64,000 nucleotides of DNA from JACVRW01 sp963728495 (GCA_963728495.1 CAVSKI010000005.1:326500-390499), one strand, 5' to 3'. Counted from the first letter of the stretch, positions 52,565-62,680 are shown. Program-made: numbers and translations. The notes: a model not told the origin generated them from the sequence alone.

Positions 52565-53770
52565 ATGTTCGAGTCGCACGCAGCGACGCTGAGGCCGCGC
52601 GGTGTTGTCCGCTGGCCGGCGGTGATCGCCGGCACGCTGTTGGTCATCGGGGCGTTGGCGTTCGCTTCGCCCGCGCACGCGGCTCCGCAGTTCACGCCGG
52701 TGAGCGCTTCCGTTGTCGCCGCGCCGCAGCTGGTGAGGGGGACCGATGGACGGCTGCACGTCGTTTACGAGATCCTGCTGCAGAACACGGCGCCACTGCG
52801 TCTCGACGTGCAGTCGCTCGCCGTGCGTGCAAAGGGCGGCCGCACTCTGCTGACGGTCGCCGGACCCGCGATCCCCACCGTGATGACCAACGTCGACCGT
52901 CAGCCTGTGAGCTCACTCGCGTCGGGTGAGGGAGCTCGGATTTCGGTCGATCTGTCGCTGCGGCGCGCAAGCCAGGTCCCACGCGCGCTCGTCCACCGGC
53001 TGAGGGTGGGAGCCGTGCTCCCGAGCGGGGAGGCGCTAACGGTCAGCTTCGACGTGGCGCGCACGCGGGTGAATCGGCGCCGCGCGGTGTCGCTCTCGCC
53101 GCCGCTGCGTGGCGGCCCGTACTTCAACTTCAACGGATGCTGCGGCCTGAGCCCGCACCGCCTTGCACTGGCCCAGGTCGACGGCGTCGGCTATCTCTCG
53201 GAGCGCTTCGCCAGCGACTTCATCCGGATCGACAACCAAGGTCGCGGCGGTGAAGGCGACCTCACCCGTAACGAGAGCTTCTTTACGTTCGGCGAGCCGG
53301 TCCACGCCGTGGCGAGCGGACGGGTGGTGCGAACGCTCAACAACGTGCCCGAGAACGTCCCGCTGAACGAGCCGCCGGGAGACCAGTTCAACACGAGGAC
53401 CATCGTCGGCAACCAGGTCGTGCTCAAGCTCCGAGACGGGCGGTTCGCCGCCTACGGTCACCTCCAGACCGGGAGCGTGCGCGTGCGCCGCGGCGAGCGC
53501 GTCCGCCGGGGCGAGGTGCTCGGGCTAGTGGGGAACACCGGTCAGTCCGGCGGGGCCCATCTGCACTTCCAGCTCAGCGACGGACCTGATCCAATCTCAT
53601 CGGAGGGGATTCCATACGTGTTCCGCCGCTTCAGCCTCGTCGGGACGGTCACGAACGTCGAGGAATTCATCACCGGGGCCGCGAACGCCCAGGTCGTGCC
53701 GAGGACTCCCGCTTCGCCACGGCGTAAGCAATTGCCGCTCCACGCAACGGTGGTGCGCTTCCCAGACTGA
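52565..53770 (+). CDS. Secreted M23-family metallopeptidase-like protein
   Basis: 401 residues. A signal peptide ends near 'SPAHA' (~residue 39). A beta-sandwich domain spans ~45-180. The C-terminal LytM/lysostaphin domain has 'SPHRLALAQV' with downstream 'FASDFIRID' (His/Asp ligands), 'GEPVHAVASGRVVR', 'FAAYGHLQTGSV' and 'GGAHLHFQLSDG' (HxH). The zinc set appears complete, so it may cut peptidoglycan cross-links, although many actinobacterial members act on other substrates. Start at 52565 after GGGAGGAGACC. A GC-rich hairpin follows the stop. Confidence 0.88.
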   Translation: MFESHAATLRPRGVVRWPAVIAGTLLVIGALAFASPAHAAPQFTPVSASVVAAPQLVRGTDGRLHVVYEILLQNTAPLRLDVQSLAVRAKGGRTLLTVAGPAIPTVMTNVDRQPVSSLASGEGARISVDLSLRRASQVPRALVHRLRVGAVLPSGEALTVSFDVARTRVNRRRAVSLSPPLRGGPYFNFNGCCGLSPHRLALAQVDGVGYLSERFASDFIRIDNQGRGGEGDLTRNESFFTFGEPVHAVASGRVVRTLNNVPENVPLNEPPGDQFNTRTIVGNQVVLKLRDGRFAAYGHLQTGSVRVRRGERVRRGEVLGLVGNTGQSGGAHLHFQLSDGPDPISSEGIPYVFRRFSLVGTVTNVEEFITGAANAQVVPRTPASPRRKQLPLHATVVRFPD

Positions 53771-53784
53771 CCAGGAGCGCGGCT

Positions 53785-53814
53785 GGGGCACGCCGCAGGC
53801 CAACGGCGTGCCCC
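53785..53814 (+). terminator. Hairpin after the M23 gene
   Basis: Perfect 11-base stem GGGGCACGCCG / CGGCGTGCCCC around an eight-base loop, starting 15 bases after the stop. No T tract, as is usual for high-GC actinobacterial terminators. Confidence 0.7.
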
Positions 53815-53869
53815 ACCGCCCGCCACGCCGCTTGAGCAGCGCTCGGTCCGCGGTTAGCCGCACGGCGCC

Positions 53870-53939
53870 GGTTCCGCTTCCATGCAAAGGAGGAGTGCAT
53901 TGGGCGACCCTCTCGGCGTACCGAACGGCTGGCACGCCC
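53870..53939 (+). repeat. Dispersed repeat, copy 1
   Basis: About 70 bases shared with 54631-54707. It contains an ATGCAAAGGAG segment followed by GGGCGACC, and CGAACGGCTGGC. Read from the ATG it gives a short peptide 'MQRRSALGDPLGVPNGW...' ending at a TAA near 53956. It lies in a 334-base gap between convergent genes; the rest of the gap shows only the hairpin above. Confidence 0.7.
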
Positions 53940-54104
53940 AGCCCCTACTCGGCTAACGCGGCTCTTGCTTTGCGCGAGAACCAACGGCCGGGACGCCCGC
54001 GGTCGCGCACCGGGAGTTGTGCGGGTTCCGTAAGGGGATGGGTGATCGAGACGGACGAGCCTGCGGCACTCGACGTAGGCATCGAGTAGGCAGCGGGCTG
54101 GTGA

Positions 54105-54452
54105 TTACCCGTGGGCCAGCACGCTGATAACGACACCCTGCGGATCGCGAACGAAGAAGCGACGGACGCCCCAGGGCTCGTCAACCGGACCGTAGATCAC
54201 CTCGTGCCCGGCCCGCACTGCTTCCGCGTGTGCCGCATCGACGGCCTCACGCGAATCGACATCCACGCCCATGTCGGGCAGGGCCGGCTCCACGCCTGAC
54301 GGCGCGAAGACGACCTGCGCCTGGCCGGATCCGAAGCCGATGTAGCCGCCGCCGAAGGTGCCCTCCTCGAGACCGAGCACGCGCGTATAGAAGACGCGCG
54401 TGGCCTCCAAGTTCGGTGACTCGTAGTAGGGCATGATGCGTCGGACAGCCAT
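54105..54452 (-). CDS. VOC (glyoxalase/bleomycin-resistance-fold) protein
   Basis: 115 residues. 'RRIMPYYESPNLEATRVFYTR' (two blocks), 'VLGLEEGTFGGGYIGFGSG', 'QVVFAPSGVEPALPDMGVDV' and 'VRRFFVRDPQGVVISVLAHG' make up one paired beta-alpha-beta-beta-beta unit. The usual first metal ligand position is Tyr rather than His, so it may bind ligand without a metal. The start is the ATG at 54452; three residues upstream of the core are conserved. It sits between the two copies of the dispersed repeat. Confidence 0.85.
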   Translation of the reverse strand: MAVRRIMPYYESPNLEATRVFYTRVLGLEEGTFGGGYIGFGSGQAQVVFAPSGVEPALPDMGVDVDSREAVDAAHAEAVRAGHEVIYGPVDEPWGVRRFFVRDPQGVVISVLAHG

Positions 54453-54630
54453 ACGGAAGCAGTGTCGCAGCCTCGGCACGGCTAACGCGACACCTAGTTC
54501 TGGCCTCCGTAGACGAGGACGCGTGCGCGCAGTCCTCCTTGCGTCTCCCCCGCCGGGGCGAAGCAGGAGCGCCTTTCCCTGCCGTCGGCGGGCTATCGCT
54601 TTGCGCGATAAGCGAAAGCCGAGGCCGCCG

Positions 54631-54707
54631 GGTTCCGCTTTCGCCTTCCATGCAAAGGAGCAGCGGCCCGGGCGACCGCCTCGGCGTGCTGAACGGCTGG
54701 CGTGTCC
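54631..54707 (+). repeat. Dispersed repeat, copy 2
   Basis: Matches copy 1, with a five-base insertion near the start. From its ATG it reads 'MQRSSGPGDRLGVLNGW...', a peptide conserved with copy 1 at 'GD-LGV-NGW'. A strong terminator follows 27 bases later, so a short transcript could end there. Confidence 0.7.
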
Positions 54708-54733
54708 TACTGGAAAGGAGGCAGGCTCTTACG

Positions 54734-54761
54734 CAGAAACCCCGCTCTAGCGGGGTTTCTG
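54734..54761 (+). terminator. Strong terminator hairpin
   Basis: Perfect 12-base stem CAGAAACCCCGC / GCGGGGTTTCTG with a TCTA loop. It is the best terminator in the window. It ends whatever is transcribed from the 54.5-54.7 kb repeat region; no conventional gene precedes it on the plus strand. Confidence 0.85.
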
Positions 54762-55099
54762 TGAGGTAGCGGGGGCCCGATATGTCCCTCCGAGCGACGC
54801 ACGGGTAGCGCAGGATACCGGCTGGTGTCCTAAGCAGGCGAGCGTTGTGGTTCCCTTGGCGACCGAGCCTCTGGCGGACACCGGGAGGCAGGGCTCTGGT
54901 TGACTCCTTGAACGGTTTCCCCGGTTCAACCGCTTGTCAGTTAAGGCATCCTTGACCTAGGAGACGCCGCGTGATAACCCATTGTTAGGCCAGATGTGAC
55001 CGTTTGGCTGAACGCGCGGCGACGGCGCGATAAGGGGCGCCAAGTTCCGCTTGTCGTTTCCCCGGGGATGGTCTCGCAAGGCCCCATAGCGTCCTGAAT

Positions 55100-55270
55100 A
55101 TGACTGCGCTCTTGCCGCACTTCATCGAGGACGCACGCGCAGCCGCCACCGGGAAGGACCCCGTCCGTGCAACAGCGCTCGTCATCGAAGACCAAGCAGC
55201 GACCGCCACGGTCGAAACACCGTCGCTTAGAGTCGCTCAACCGCTGGGCTTGGGAGGGCCAGGCTTCTGA
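55100..55270 (+). CDS. Possible small protein, 56 residues
   Basis: An ATG frame in the ~1 kb gap between the VOC gene and the TIR/SIR2 gene. It starts 'MTALLPHFIEDARAAATGKD' and continues with 'PVRATALVIEDQAATATVE', an amphipathic start and a balanced composition unlike random high-GC frames. No clear ribosome binding site and no family recognised. The remainder of 54762-55473 shows no gene; the final ~200 bases probably hold the promoter of the defence-like operon. Confidence 0.3.
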   Translation: MTALLPHFIEDARAAATGKDPVRATALVIEDQAATATVETPSLRVAQPLGLGGPGF

Positions 55271-55473
55271 ACCGATGGGTGGCGGTCGAGGATGACCTTC
55301 ACCCTTTTCCGCGCGAACCTAACCCTTCACCGACGAGGGAGGCGGCGTTGGTCGCTGCCGTCTTCATTAGTCACAACAACCGTGACCGGGTGCTCGCAGG
55401 CGGAGTGCGCCGGGCGTAGCTCCGCTCGCCCGGCTTCGCGTCGGGGTTACTTGTATTTCGATAAGGAGTCGCA

Positions 55474-57153
55474 GTGAGCGACCGGGACTTGGAGGGTCGC
55501 GTCGCGGCAGCTGGATCAGCGCTACAGACGTGCGCGACGTGCGGGACCCCACTTGATGGGGATGGCGCTTGCGCTGCGTGCGGCGTGCAACCCCAGCGAG
55601 GATCTGAACCCCCAAGAATCTTTATCAGCTACCGGCGCTCCGACACGGCGTCGGCGGGGCGTCAGCTGCGACGCGCTCAAGGGTCGCTTCGGCGCGGAGA
55701 GCGTGTTCTTCGACACGAAGGACGTCGACCTCGGTTCATCCTGGCAGCGAGAAACCGAGCAGCGACTCCGGAATGCTGACGTCGTACTCGCCGTTATAGG
55801 GCCGCACTGGGTGACGATCGCTGACGAGCGCACCCGGCGGCGGGTGCTCGATGCCGGCGAGGAGGACCTCCTCAGGCTGGAGATCGAGACCGGGCTTCGG
55901 CAGGGAGCGCTGGTCGTTCCGGTGCTCGTCGACGAAGCCCCGATGCCGGCCCGCGAGATGCTGCCGCGGCCTTTCAAGCCGCTGCCGAGCCTTGAAGCTA
56001 CGACGCTTCGACACGCGTCGTGGGACCAAGACCTCGAGGCTTTGATGGAATCGCTGGAGCAGCGCGTTGCCGAGCGGCGTCGAGGGGGAGGTGTGCCCTC
56101 CGCAGGGCTGCCCGTGATCGAGAGGCAAGCGCCCGAGGCGGAAGAACCGCTTGCGACCAGCTCGACGGGACTCGAAGCCGACCACTTCGCGGACGTCGCC
56201 GAGTGCTTCGCGCAAGGATCGCTCGTGGCCGTTCTCGGGGCGGGCGCCAACGCCATCGGCCGGAACCGGAACCAGCACTGGGGCGAGGAGTGTGGAGCGT
56301 TCCCCGACGCCGACGAGCTCGCCGAGTGCCTGGCCCGCCGGTTCCGCTTGTCCCCTGAGCGCGGGGATCTGGCGCGAGTTTCACAGCACATATTCCTGAC
56401 TCGCGGACCCGCCGACCTTCATAAGGCGCTCAGAGAGCTGCTGGTAAGGCCGGAGTGGGCGCCGGGCCCCGTGCATCGCTTCCTCGCCCGCGTTCCGGCT
56501 CGACTCCGGGAGGCCGGCGTAGAGCGATACCCGCTCATCGTGACCGTCAATTACGACACTGCGCTCGAGCGCGCGTTCGACGCCGTGCACGAGCCGTTCG
56601 ACCTGGCCGTGTTCATGGCCTCCGGCGAGGACAAGGGCCGGTTCGTCCACATTCCCTGGTGGGACGGGGGCGTGCCCATCCCGGGGCCGATCAGGCTGCC
56701 CAATGAGTACGTGGACTTTCCGATCGACGACGACTTAGAGCTCGCGCGCACGGTGATCGTGAAGATCCACGGCGGCGCCCTCCACGACGCCCCGCGTGAG
56801 TACCAGCTCAAACATAACTTCCTAATCACCGAGGACGAGTTCATCACGTTCCTCAGCAGGAGCCCAGTCCAGCGGCTGGTCCCTGTCCAGATCCTCGAGA
56901 AGCTGCGCGAAAGCCACTTCCTGTTCCTCGGGTACGGCGTCCGTGAGTGGACCTTTCGCGTCTTCCTGTCGCGGGTCTGGGACGAACAGCCGCCCGGCGC
57001 ACATTCGTGGGCCGTTCACGGGGCCCTCGACAAGTAGAGCGGGGCTTCTGGGAGAAGCTCGAGGTCGAGCGCGTGGAGGCTCCTCTGTCCACTTACGTGA
57101 ACGAGCTCGAGGCGCACCTATACGCGCCCGCCCTGGCGCACCCAAGCCGATGA
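55474..57153 (+). CDS. Zinc-ribbon/TIR/SIR2 protein (two frameshifts)
   Basis: GTG start with AAGGAG upstream. Residues ~19-36 hold a four-Cys zinc ribbon ('CATCGTPLDGDGACAACG'). A TIR domain follows ('PRIFISYRRSDTASAG', then after an indel near 55667 'ALKGRFGAESVFFDTKDVD', 'VIGPHWVTIAD', conserved Glu in 'LLRLEIETGL'). Residues ~220-510 are SIR2-like: 'SLVAVLGAGANAIGR', 'LIVTVNYDTALERAF', 'KHNFLITEDEFITFLS', 'FLFLGYGVREWTFRVFL'. A second indel near 57033 hides the tail ('WEKLEVERVEAPLSTYVNEL'), ending at 57153. TIR and SIR2 domains in phage defence both degrade NAD. The stop overlaps the STAND gene start (ATGA). Confidence 0.8.
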
Positions 57154-60100
57154 GCGCACAGGCTCGGCGCGCCGACCGGCCGACCCGCACGAAGGACAGC
57201 CCTTACATCGGGCTGGACTACTTCGTCGAGGAGGACGCGGATGTCTTCTTCGGGCGCGCGCCGAGCGCAAGATGATCATCAGCAACCTGCGCGCGTCCCG
57301 GCTGACCTTGCTATACGCGGAGAGCGGGGTCGGGAAGAGCTCGCTTCTGCGTGCCGGCGTCGCGGCGCGGTTGGGCGAGCTGGCGCGGCGAGACCCGGCC
57401 GGGCGACGGTCTCCCCGGTACTTGCCGATCGTCTTCAACACCTGGCGCGACGACCCTCGTCTGCTCTGATCGCGGAGATCGAAGCCGGCGCGAAGCGGTT
57501 CCTGGACGGCGAAGGCGATCTTGAGCTTCCGCGCGACACGCTCGACCAGGCGATTCGACGGGCGGCCGTCGCGCTCGATGCGAACCCGCTGCTCATACTC
57601 GACCAGTTCGAGGAGTACTTCCTCTATCACACAGTACGACGAGGCCGGCGACCGATTCGCGAGTGGGCTTGCGGATTGCCTCGAACCGCGCCGACGTGCC
57701 GGCCAACTTCCTCGTTTCGATTCGCGAGGACGCGTACTCCCGAATCGGCGACCTGTTCAAGGCCCGAGTACCCGACGTATACGCCAACTCCCTGCACCTC
57801 AACTACCTCGACGAGCGCGCCGCCCGCGCGGCGATCAAGCAGCCGATCGAGTACGTGAACCGGCGCCTACTCGCAGGCGCCGGCAGGATCGACATCGAGG
57901 ATGAGCTGGTGGACGAAGTCCTGAAGCAGGTGCGCCGTGGCGGGGGACAGCCGGCGCGCGGGTCGACCGGCAGCGAACGGGGCGAGAGACGCCGGGGACA
58001 CGAACCGGTTCGAGACGGCGTTCCTACAGCTCGTCATGGAGCGGCTCTGGGTCGAGGAGACCTCAACGGGCTCGCAACGGCTCCGTCTCGAGACTCTGAA
58101 CGGGCTCGGGGGTGCCGAGACGATCACGCGTAGTCACCTGGACGACGCGATGGCCGAGCTCTCCGTCAACCAGCGCGACGCCGCCGCCGCGGCGTTCCGC
58201 TTCCTGGTCACGCCCAGCGGCACGAAGATGGCGTTGACCGCCGCCGAGTTGTCGGAGTTCTCGGCCGTCCCGGAATCTGTCCTCAAACGGGGGTGCTCGA
58301 AGCACCTCGAGGACGAGCGAATCATGCGGCCGGTCACGTCGCCCGAGTCGCACGACGGAGGACCAGGCGGGCAGGCTAGCCGGTACGAGCTGCTCCACGA
58401 CGTGTTGGGCGACGCTGCTCTCGATTGGCGCAAGCGCCATGACGCCGAGCGGCAAAAGAAGATCCTCCTGCGCGAGCACGAGGACGCCGAGCAGCGCAAG
58501 CTGGCGGAGGCCGCCGAGCAACACCAGGCCCAACGCAACCGGATCATCCGCCGCGCCGCGATCGGGCTGTCCTGTCTTGTCGTCTTGCTCATCGCGGCCG
58601 TGACTTGGGCGGTGTACGAGCGCAACGAGGCCGCGCAGGAGCGAGAGGTCGCACGATCCCGCGCCCTGGCGGCCACCGCGGACTCGCAGCTGCAGAGCGA
58701 CCCGGAGCGGAGCATCCTGCTGGCTCGCGAGGCATTGGACATCCGCGAGACGCGAGAGGCTGCGGCCGCCCTAAGGCGGGCTCTCGGCGCCTCGCGCCTG
58801 CGCCTCCGGATTCCTGCCGGCCATGGGCTCGCCCAGGCGGTGGCGGCTCCGGACGGCAGGACGGTGGCGACGGTGACAAACCCCGGACGCGTCAGGTTCT
58901 GGAGGACCAGCGACGGACAGGAGATAGACGTCGGCGTGACAGTGCCATGGGAAGTGTCGGACATCGCCTACAGCCGCGACGGAAGCAAGGTCGTCGTGGC
59001 TGGAGATGGCGGGGTGATCCTGCACCGACTCGCTCCCGGCGCGACACCGCGCCGCCTCGGTCCCCCCCGGCTCGTGTATACAGCAAGCTTCAGCGCCGAC
59101 GGCAGGTACGTCGCGACGGGAGGCGACTCGGGAGCGGTGGTCTGGAGCGCCTCCACGGATGGTGCGTCGCAAGCAAAGCCGCTGAAAAAGTTGGGGCCGA
59201 AAGAGCCCGTTATAGACATCGAGTTCAATCCCCGCGATAGCGGCTCGCTGGCCGCCGCGACGTTCACGGACGCCTATCTCCTGTCGCGGACCGGGGAAGA
59301 CCGACGAAGGCTCCGTCGCCCGGGCACGGCCCACGCACACCCGGGCGCAATCGAAAGCCTCTTTCCGCCGACCGTCAGCTTCGGCCCGAACGGTCGTTAC
59401 CTCGCGACGGCGCTGCGAGCCTTCGACGCCCGAGTAAGGGGTGTCAGTCCTGAGCGAGGCCCTAACGCGCGGATTTGGGACGCCCGGACGGGCCGCTTCG
59501 TGCGCGAGCTCAAGGCGTCCAAGCCACCCCGTGGAGTGAACATGATGAGCTGGAGCCCTGACAACAGTAGGGTCGCGATAGCGACCGGGAAGCGCGTTGA
59601 GGTCTTCGAGACGGCCTCGGGGCGGCCACGCCTGGCGCTGACTGGCCACGGGGACTGGGTCTGGACAGCCCAGTTCAGCCCAGATGGCACGCTCCTGGTG
59701 ACGGCGAGCCAGGACGGGACGGCGCGAGTGTGGGATGCGCGTTCGGGCGGGGAGTTGGCAGTGCTGCGGGGCCACTCGAGCGACGTGTCGAGCGCGGAGT
59801 TCGGGCAAACGGGTGACTGGGTACTGACCACGGGACGAGACGGCACCGCTCGCGTCTGGGACACCCGCGTGGGTCGCGAGGTGGGTCATCACCGCGACTG
59901 GGTGGTCGCCGCCGCCTATAGCCCTGACGGCCGTCTGGCCGTAACCGGGGCCGAGGACGGATCGGTGCGGGTCTGGTCACTTCACGGTCGCGGGGCTAGC
60001 CAGACAATCGATACCGATGAACTCGATCAGGTAACGGACGTGGAGTTCGACGCGCGTAGCGAGCGCATCCTCGCCACCGGCACGACGGCCGAGCGTGGCG

Positions 60101-60863
60101 TGAGAATCGTCCTGGTCGCGGACGCGCGCAGCGGGGAGATCATCAGTCGGCTTAGCCCCGGCATGCTGATCACGGACGCCACCTTCTCGCCGGGCGGGCG
60201 ACAAGTGGCGATCTTCTCCGCGCTCGGTCGCCCCGAAATCTGGGACACCGGCCGCCGGAAGCGAGTCGCCAAGCTGAAGTATCCCGACACGGCCGGCGTC
60301 GTTGGACCGTTGAAAGGACGCTACTCCCCGGACGGCCGCTCGATCGTCACGGGGGGTAGCGACGGTGTGGCCCGCGTATTCAATGCAAGGACCGGGAGGC
60401 AGGAGTACGCCTTCCGAGGACACGACGGCGTTGTAGCCGGCGCCGCATTCAGCCGGGACGGGCAGCGCGCCCTCAGCTTCGGATTCGACGGAACAGCACG
60501 GGTGTGGGGGCCAGGCGGTGGCGAGCTGCTGGCGCTGCGGGGCCACGATGGCTCGGTGACCAGTGCCGAGTTCAGCCCGGACGGAGATCGCATCGTAACG
60601 GGGGGTGCCGACCGGACGGTCAGAGTCTGGGACGCCCAAACCGGCGAACTGTTGGGGATCCTGCGACCCATGCGGGCATCGTCAACAGCGTCGCGTTCAG
60701 CCCGGACGGGCGCTCGATCCTCACGGCCAGCGACGACAAGACGGCAAGAATCACGCGGTGTGTCACCTGCCTCCCGGTCGACGATCTCCTGGCACTCGCC
60801 GACGAGCGCGTCCGGCGCGAGCTCACCAGCGTTGAGCGCCGGGAGTTCGTGCCCGAGAATTGA
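57150..60863 (+). CDS. STAND NTPase with TM segment and WD40 propeller (several frameshifts)
   Basis: ATG at 57150. An nSTAND1-type ATPase: 'PYIGLDYFVEEDADVFFGR', Walker A 'AESGVGKSS', Walker B 'LLILDQFEEYF', sensor-like 'NFLVSIREDAYSRIGDLF', and winged-helix region 'YELLHDVLGDAALDWRKRHD'. Then a coiled coil, one TM helix (~58560-58620) and about 12-14 WD40 blades ('TARVWDARSG', 'VRVWDAQTGELLGIL'). Indels occur near 57262, 57460, 57635, 57685, 57940 and 60668, yet no nonsense codon lies between them. The last blade reads in another frame to a TGA at 60863. STAND proteins bind a trigger through repeats and oligomerise on ATP to switch on an effector, here probably the coupled TIR/SIR2 protein. 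Confidence 0.8.
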
Positions 60864-60927
60864 CGCCTCGACTGATCCGCTCAGGCCAGCGCCGTTCGTA
60901 CGTCGGCCGGGCGTCCCGGCGAGCGCA

Positions 60928-61239
60928 TCAGTAGCGCCGGCACTTCCGGGGATGCCGGATTCGGTACGGCACCTTCTTGCACAGGACCTTGAGCGTGATG
61001 CTCGCCGTTGCACTACGCCTCTCCCGGACTCTGCGCCTGCGGGGCGGTGGCTGCGCAGGCGACGCGAGCGGCCGGTCTCCGACCGACGACAGCACCAGAG
61101 TGGTCGTCGGCTGGTGACGGCCGGACGCCGCGTTGGTCCCGCGCGCCGCGGCGCCGGTTGCACCGGAAGACGCGATCAGCCCGACTGTCAGCACGACGAG
61201 GACACGACGTATCCGCCCACGAGCAGCTATCGCATGCAC
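60928..61239 (-). CDS. Small secreted basic protein
   Basis: About 103 residues from a GTG at 61239 (GGGGGG upstream). Signal peptide ('RVLVVLTVGLIASSGATGAAA'-type, ~residues 10-33). The mature part is Arg/Pro-rich in the middle and ends in 'ITLKVLCKKVPYRIRHPRKC', with two Cys that could pair. Its start lies inside the last codons of the three-repeat protein, so they are cotranscribed. Family unknown. Confidence 0.55.
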   Translation of the reverse strand: MHAIAARGRIRRVLVVLTVGLIASSGATGAAARGTNAASGRHQPTTTLVLSSVGDRPLASPAQPPPRRRRVRERRSATASITLKVLCKKVPYRIRHPRKCRRY

Positions 61240-62252
61240 ATTGCCCCCCAAATCCATTCTTGGGGCAGCGTCGTCACGTTCTTTACGCCAACGCCCCATT
61301 CCCTCGAGGTGGATCGATAGGTGCGCGGTATCGGGTAGAAGTCGCCCATGAGTGCGGCGCCGGTCTCGAGGGTGTCACCGGGCGTCTCGGTAACGATTGC
61401 GGACAGGCCGGAGACCGCGTTGGGCGCAACTCGAGGACAGGCCGCCGTGCCGAACTTGGACTCCATAGGAGCCAGGGTTCCCCTTCCAACACTGAAGCGA
61501 ACAGGGGCACGCGTGCAAACAACTCCCCCCAGCCAGTCCTGCCGCCGGTCGGTCACGTTCTTCACGGCCACGACCCAACCCCGCGGTTTTGCCTTGCCCC
61601 GAGGCCCCCGGAGCGCTGGCAAGAAGTCCCCGAGCTGGAGCTGTCCGGTGGTCTCGGAGGCGACCGAGAAGAGTCCAGAGATTGCGTTCGGAACTGCCCG
61701 GGGGCACTCGATTACTCCACCATCCGACTTGAGCGGGCCGACCGTGCTGGTGAACACCTCGTACCGAACCTGCCCCTGCGAGCAAACCGCTCCCCCAAGC
61801 CAGTCACGAGGTTCTTTCGTGACATTGGTCATTCCGACGAACCATTCCCTAGCGGTGTCCGTATCCGGATTCAGCGAAGGGAAGAAATCGCCTACCACTG
61901 CCTCCCCCGTGAGCTCGGACACAACTGTAAAGAAGCCAGAGATCGCATTCGGCGCGGCCCTCCCGCATCGACCAATGCTGAAATCAGACACGAGGGGCCG
62001 CATCGTGCGGCGGGCGAACTGGAAAACGATACGCTGCCGGTCGAGCCGACCCAGTTGTGCCAACGCGCGACCGCGGAGTCGATGGTCGGTGGCGTGAACG
62101 CGCGCAACCCCTGCAACCGGCTCGTGGACACCCTTTAAGAGCGCCCTCATCCGCTCGACGTCCTTGCGTGGCGCGGCATGCGACCCTGACGCACCACCAA
62201 TCGACACCAGCGCGGTCGCGGCCAGGATGACCGTTGTACTACGCCGGACCAT
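61227..62252 (-). CDS. Secreted protein with three tandem ~80-residue repeats
   Basis: 341 residues from the ATG at 62252. A signal peptide (~1-27, ending 'GSHA'), a ~70-residue basic helical segment, then three copies of a unit with the consensus 'C-R--PNA-SG-------E--G----GDF-P', '--W-V-V-NVT----DWLGG-VC'. Copies begin at about residues 98, 184 and 272. Each carries one N-terminal and one C-terminal Cys, suggesting one disulfide per unit. I know no named family; a beta-rich surface or binding module is likely. It heads a two-gene unit with the small secreted protein and converges on the defence-like operon. Confidence 0.75.
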   Translation of the reverse strand: MVRRSTTVILAATALVSIGGASGSHAAPRKDVERMRALLKGVHEPVAGVARVHATDHRLRGRALAQLGRLDRQRIVFQFARRTMRPLVSDFSIGRCGRAAPNAISGFFTVVSELTGEAVVGDFFPSLNPDTDTAREWFVGMTNVTKEPRDWLGGAVCSQGQVRYEVFTSTVGPLKSDGGVIECPRAVPNAISGLFSVASETTGQLQLGDFLPALRGPRGKAKPRGWVVAVKNVTDRRQDWLGGVVCTRAPVRFSVGRGTLAPMESKFGTAACPRVAPNAVSGLSAIVTETPGDTLETGAALMGDFYPIPRTYRSTSREWGVGVKNVTTLPQEWIWGAMCMR

Positions 62253-62680
62253 CGGGACACCCTCGAACCATCGTGTCACCCAAAATGCTAAAGGGCGGGT
62301 CAAGGGGTCAAGTAGCAACAAGTCTGGGGTAACGCCAGGCTTCCCCTCCACACCGACGACGATTCCGCCCAGTGCCGTGCCACTACTTCCCGGCGCTCAG
62401 GCTGCTCTTGGAGCGACTGTCGGTCATTGGCGCCGTCATTGAGGACGCGTTCGTGGACTCATCGGCCACGCGGCACCTTCCGGTGGAGGATCGGCGGCTG
62501 GGGCTTCAGGTCACCCGCTACCCGGTGCACTTGGCCGAGGTTGGGGATATCGAGGAGCTGCGGCTGGATCTCTGCCGCGCGCAGCGTCCCATCGGGCAGC
62601 CAAGGGGGCGCGGGGCGGCAACAACCACAAGCGGATCAGGCTCGTGCTCGGACCCATGGGAGAGCGCCGCCTAGATCAGC

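Noticed and set aside
54539..54769. 76-codon frame through the second dispersed repeat and terminator
   Set aside because: Its last third reads through the terminator stem, so as a full protein it is unlikely; only the shared short peptide was kept as a finding.
58771..59892. 373-codon minus-strand frame inside the WD40 region
   Set aside because: Antisense of repetitive WD40 coding sequence; no domain similarity.
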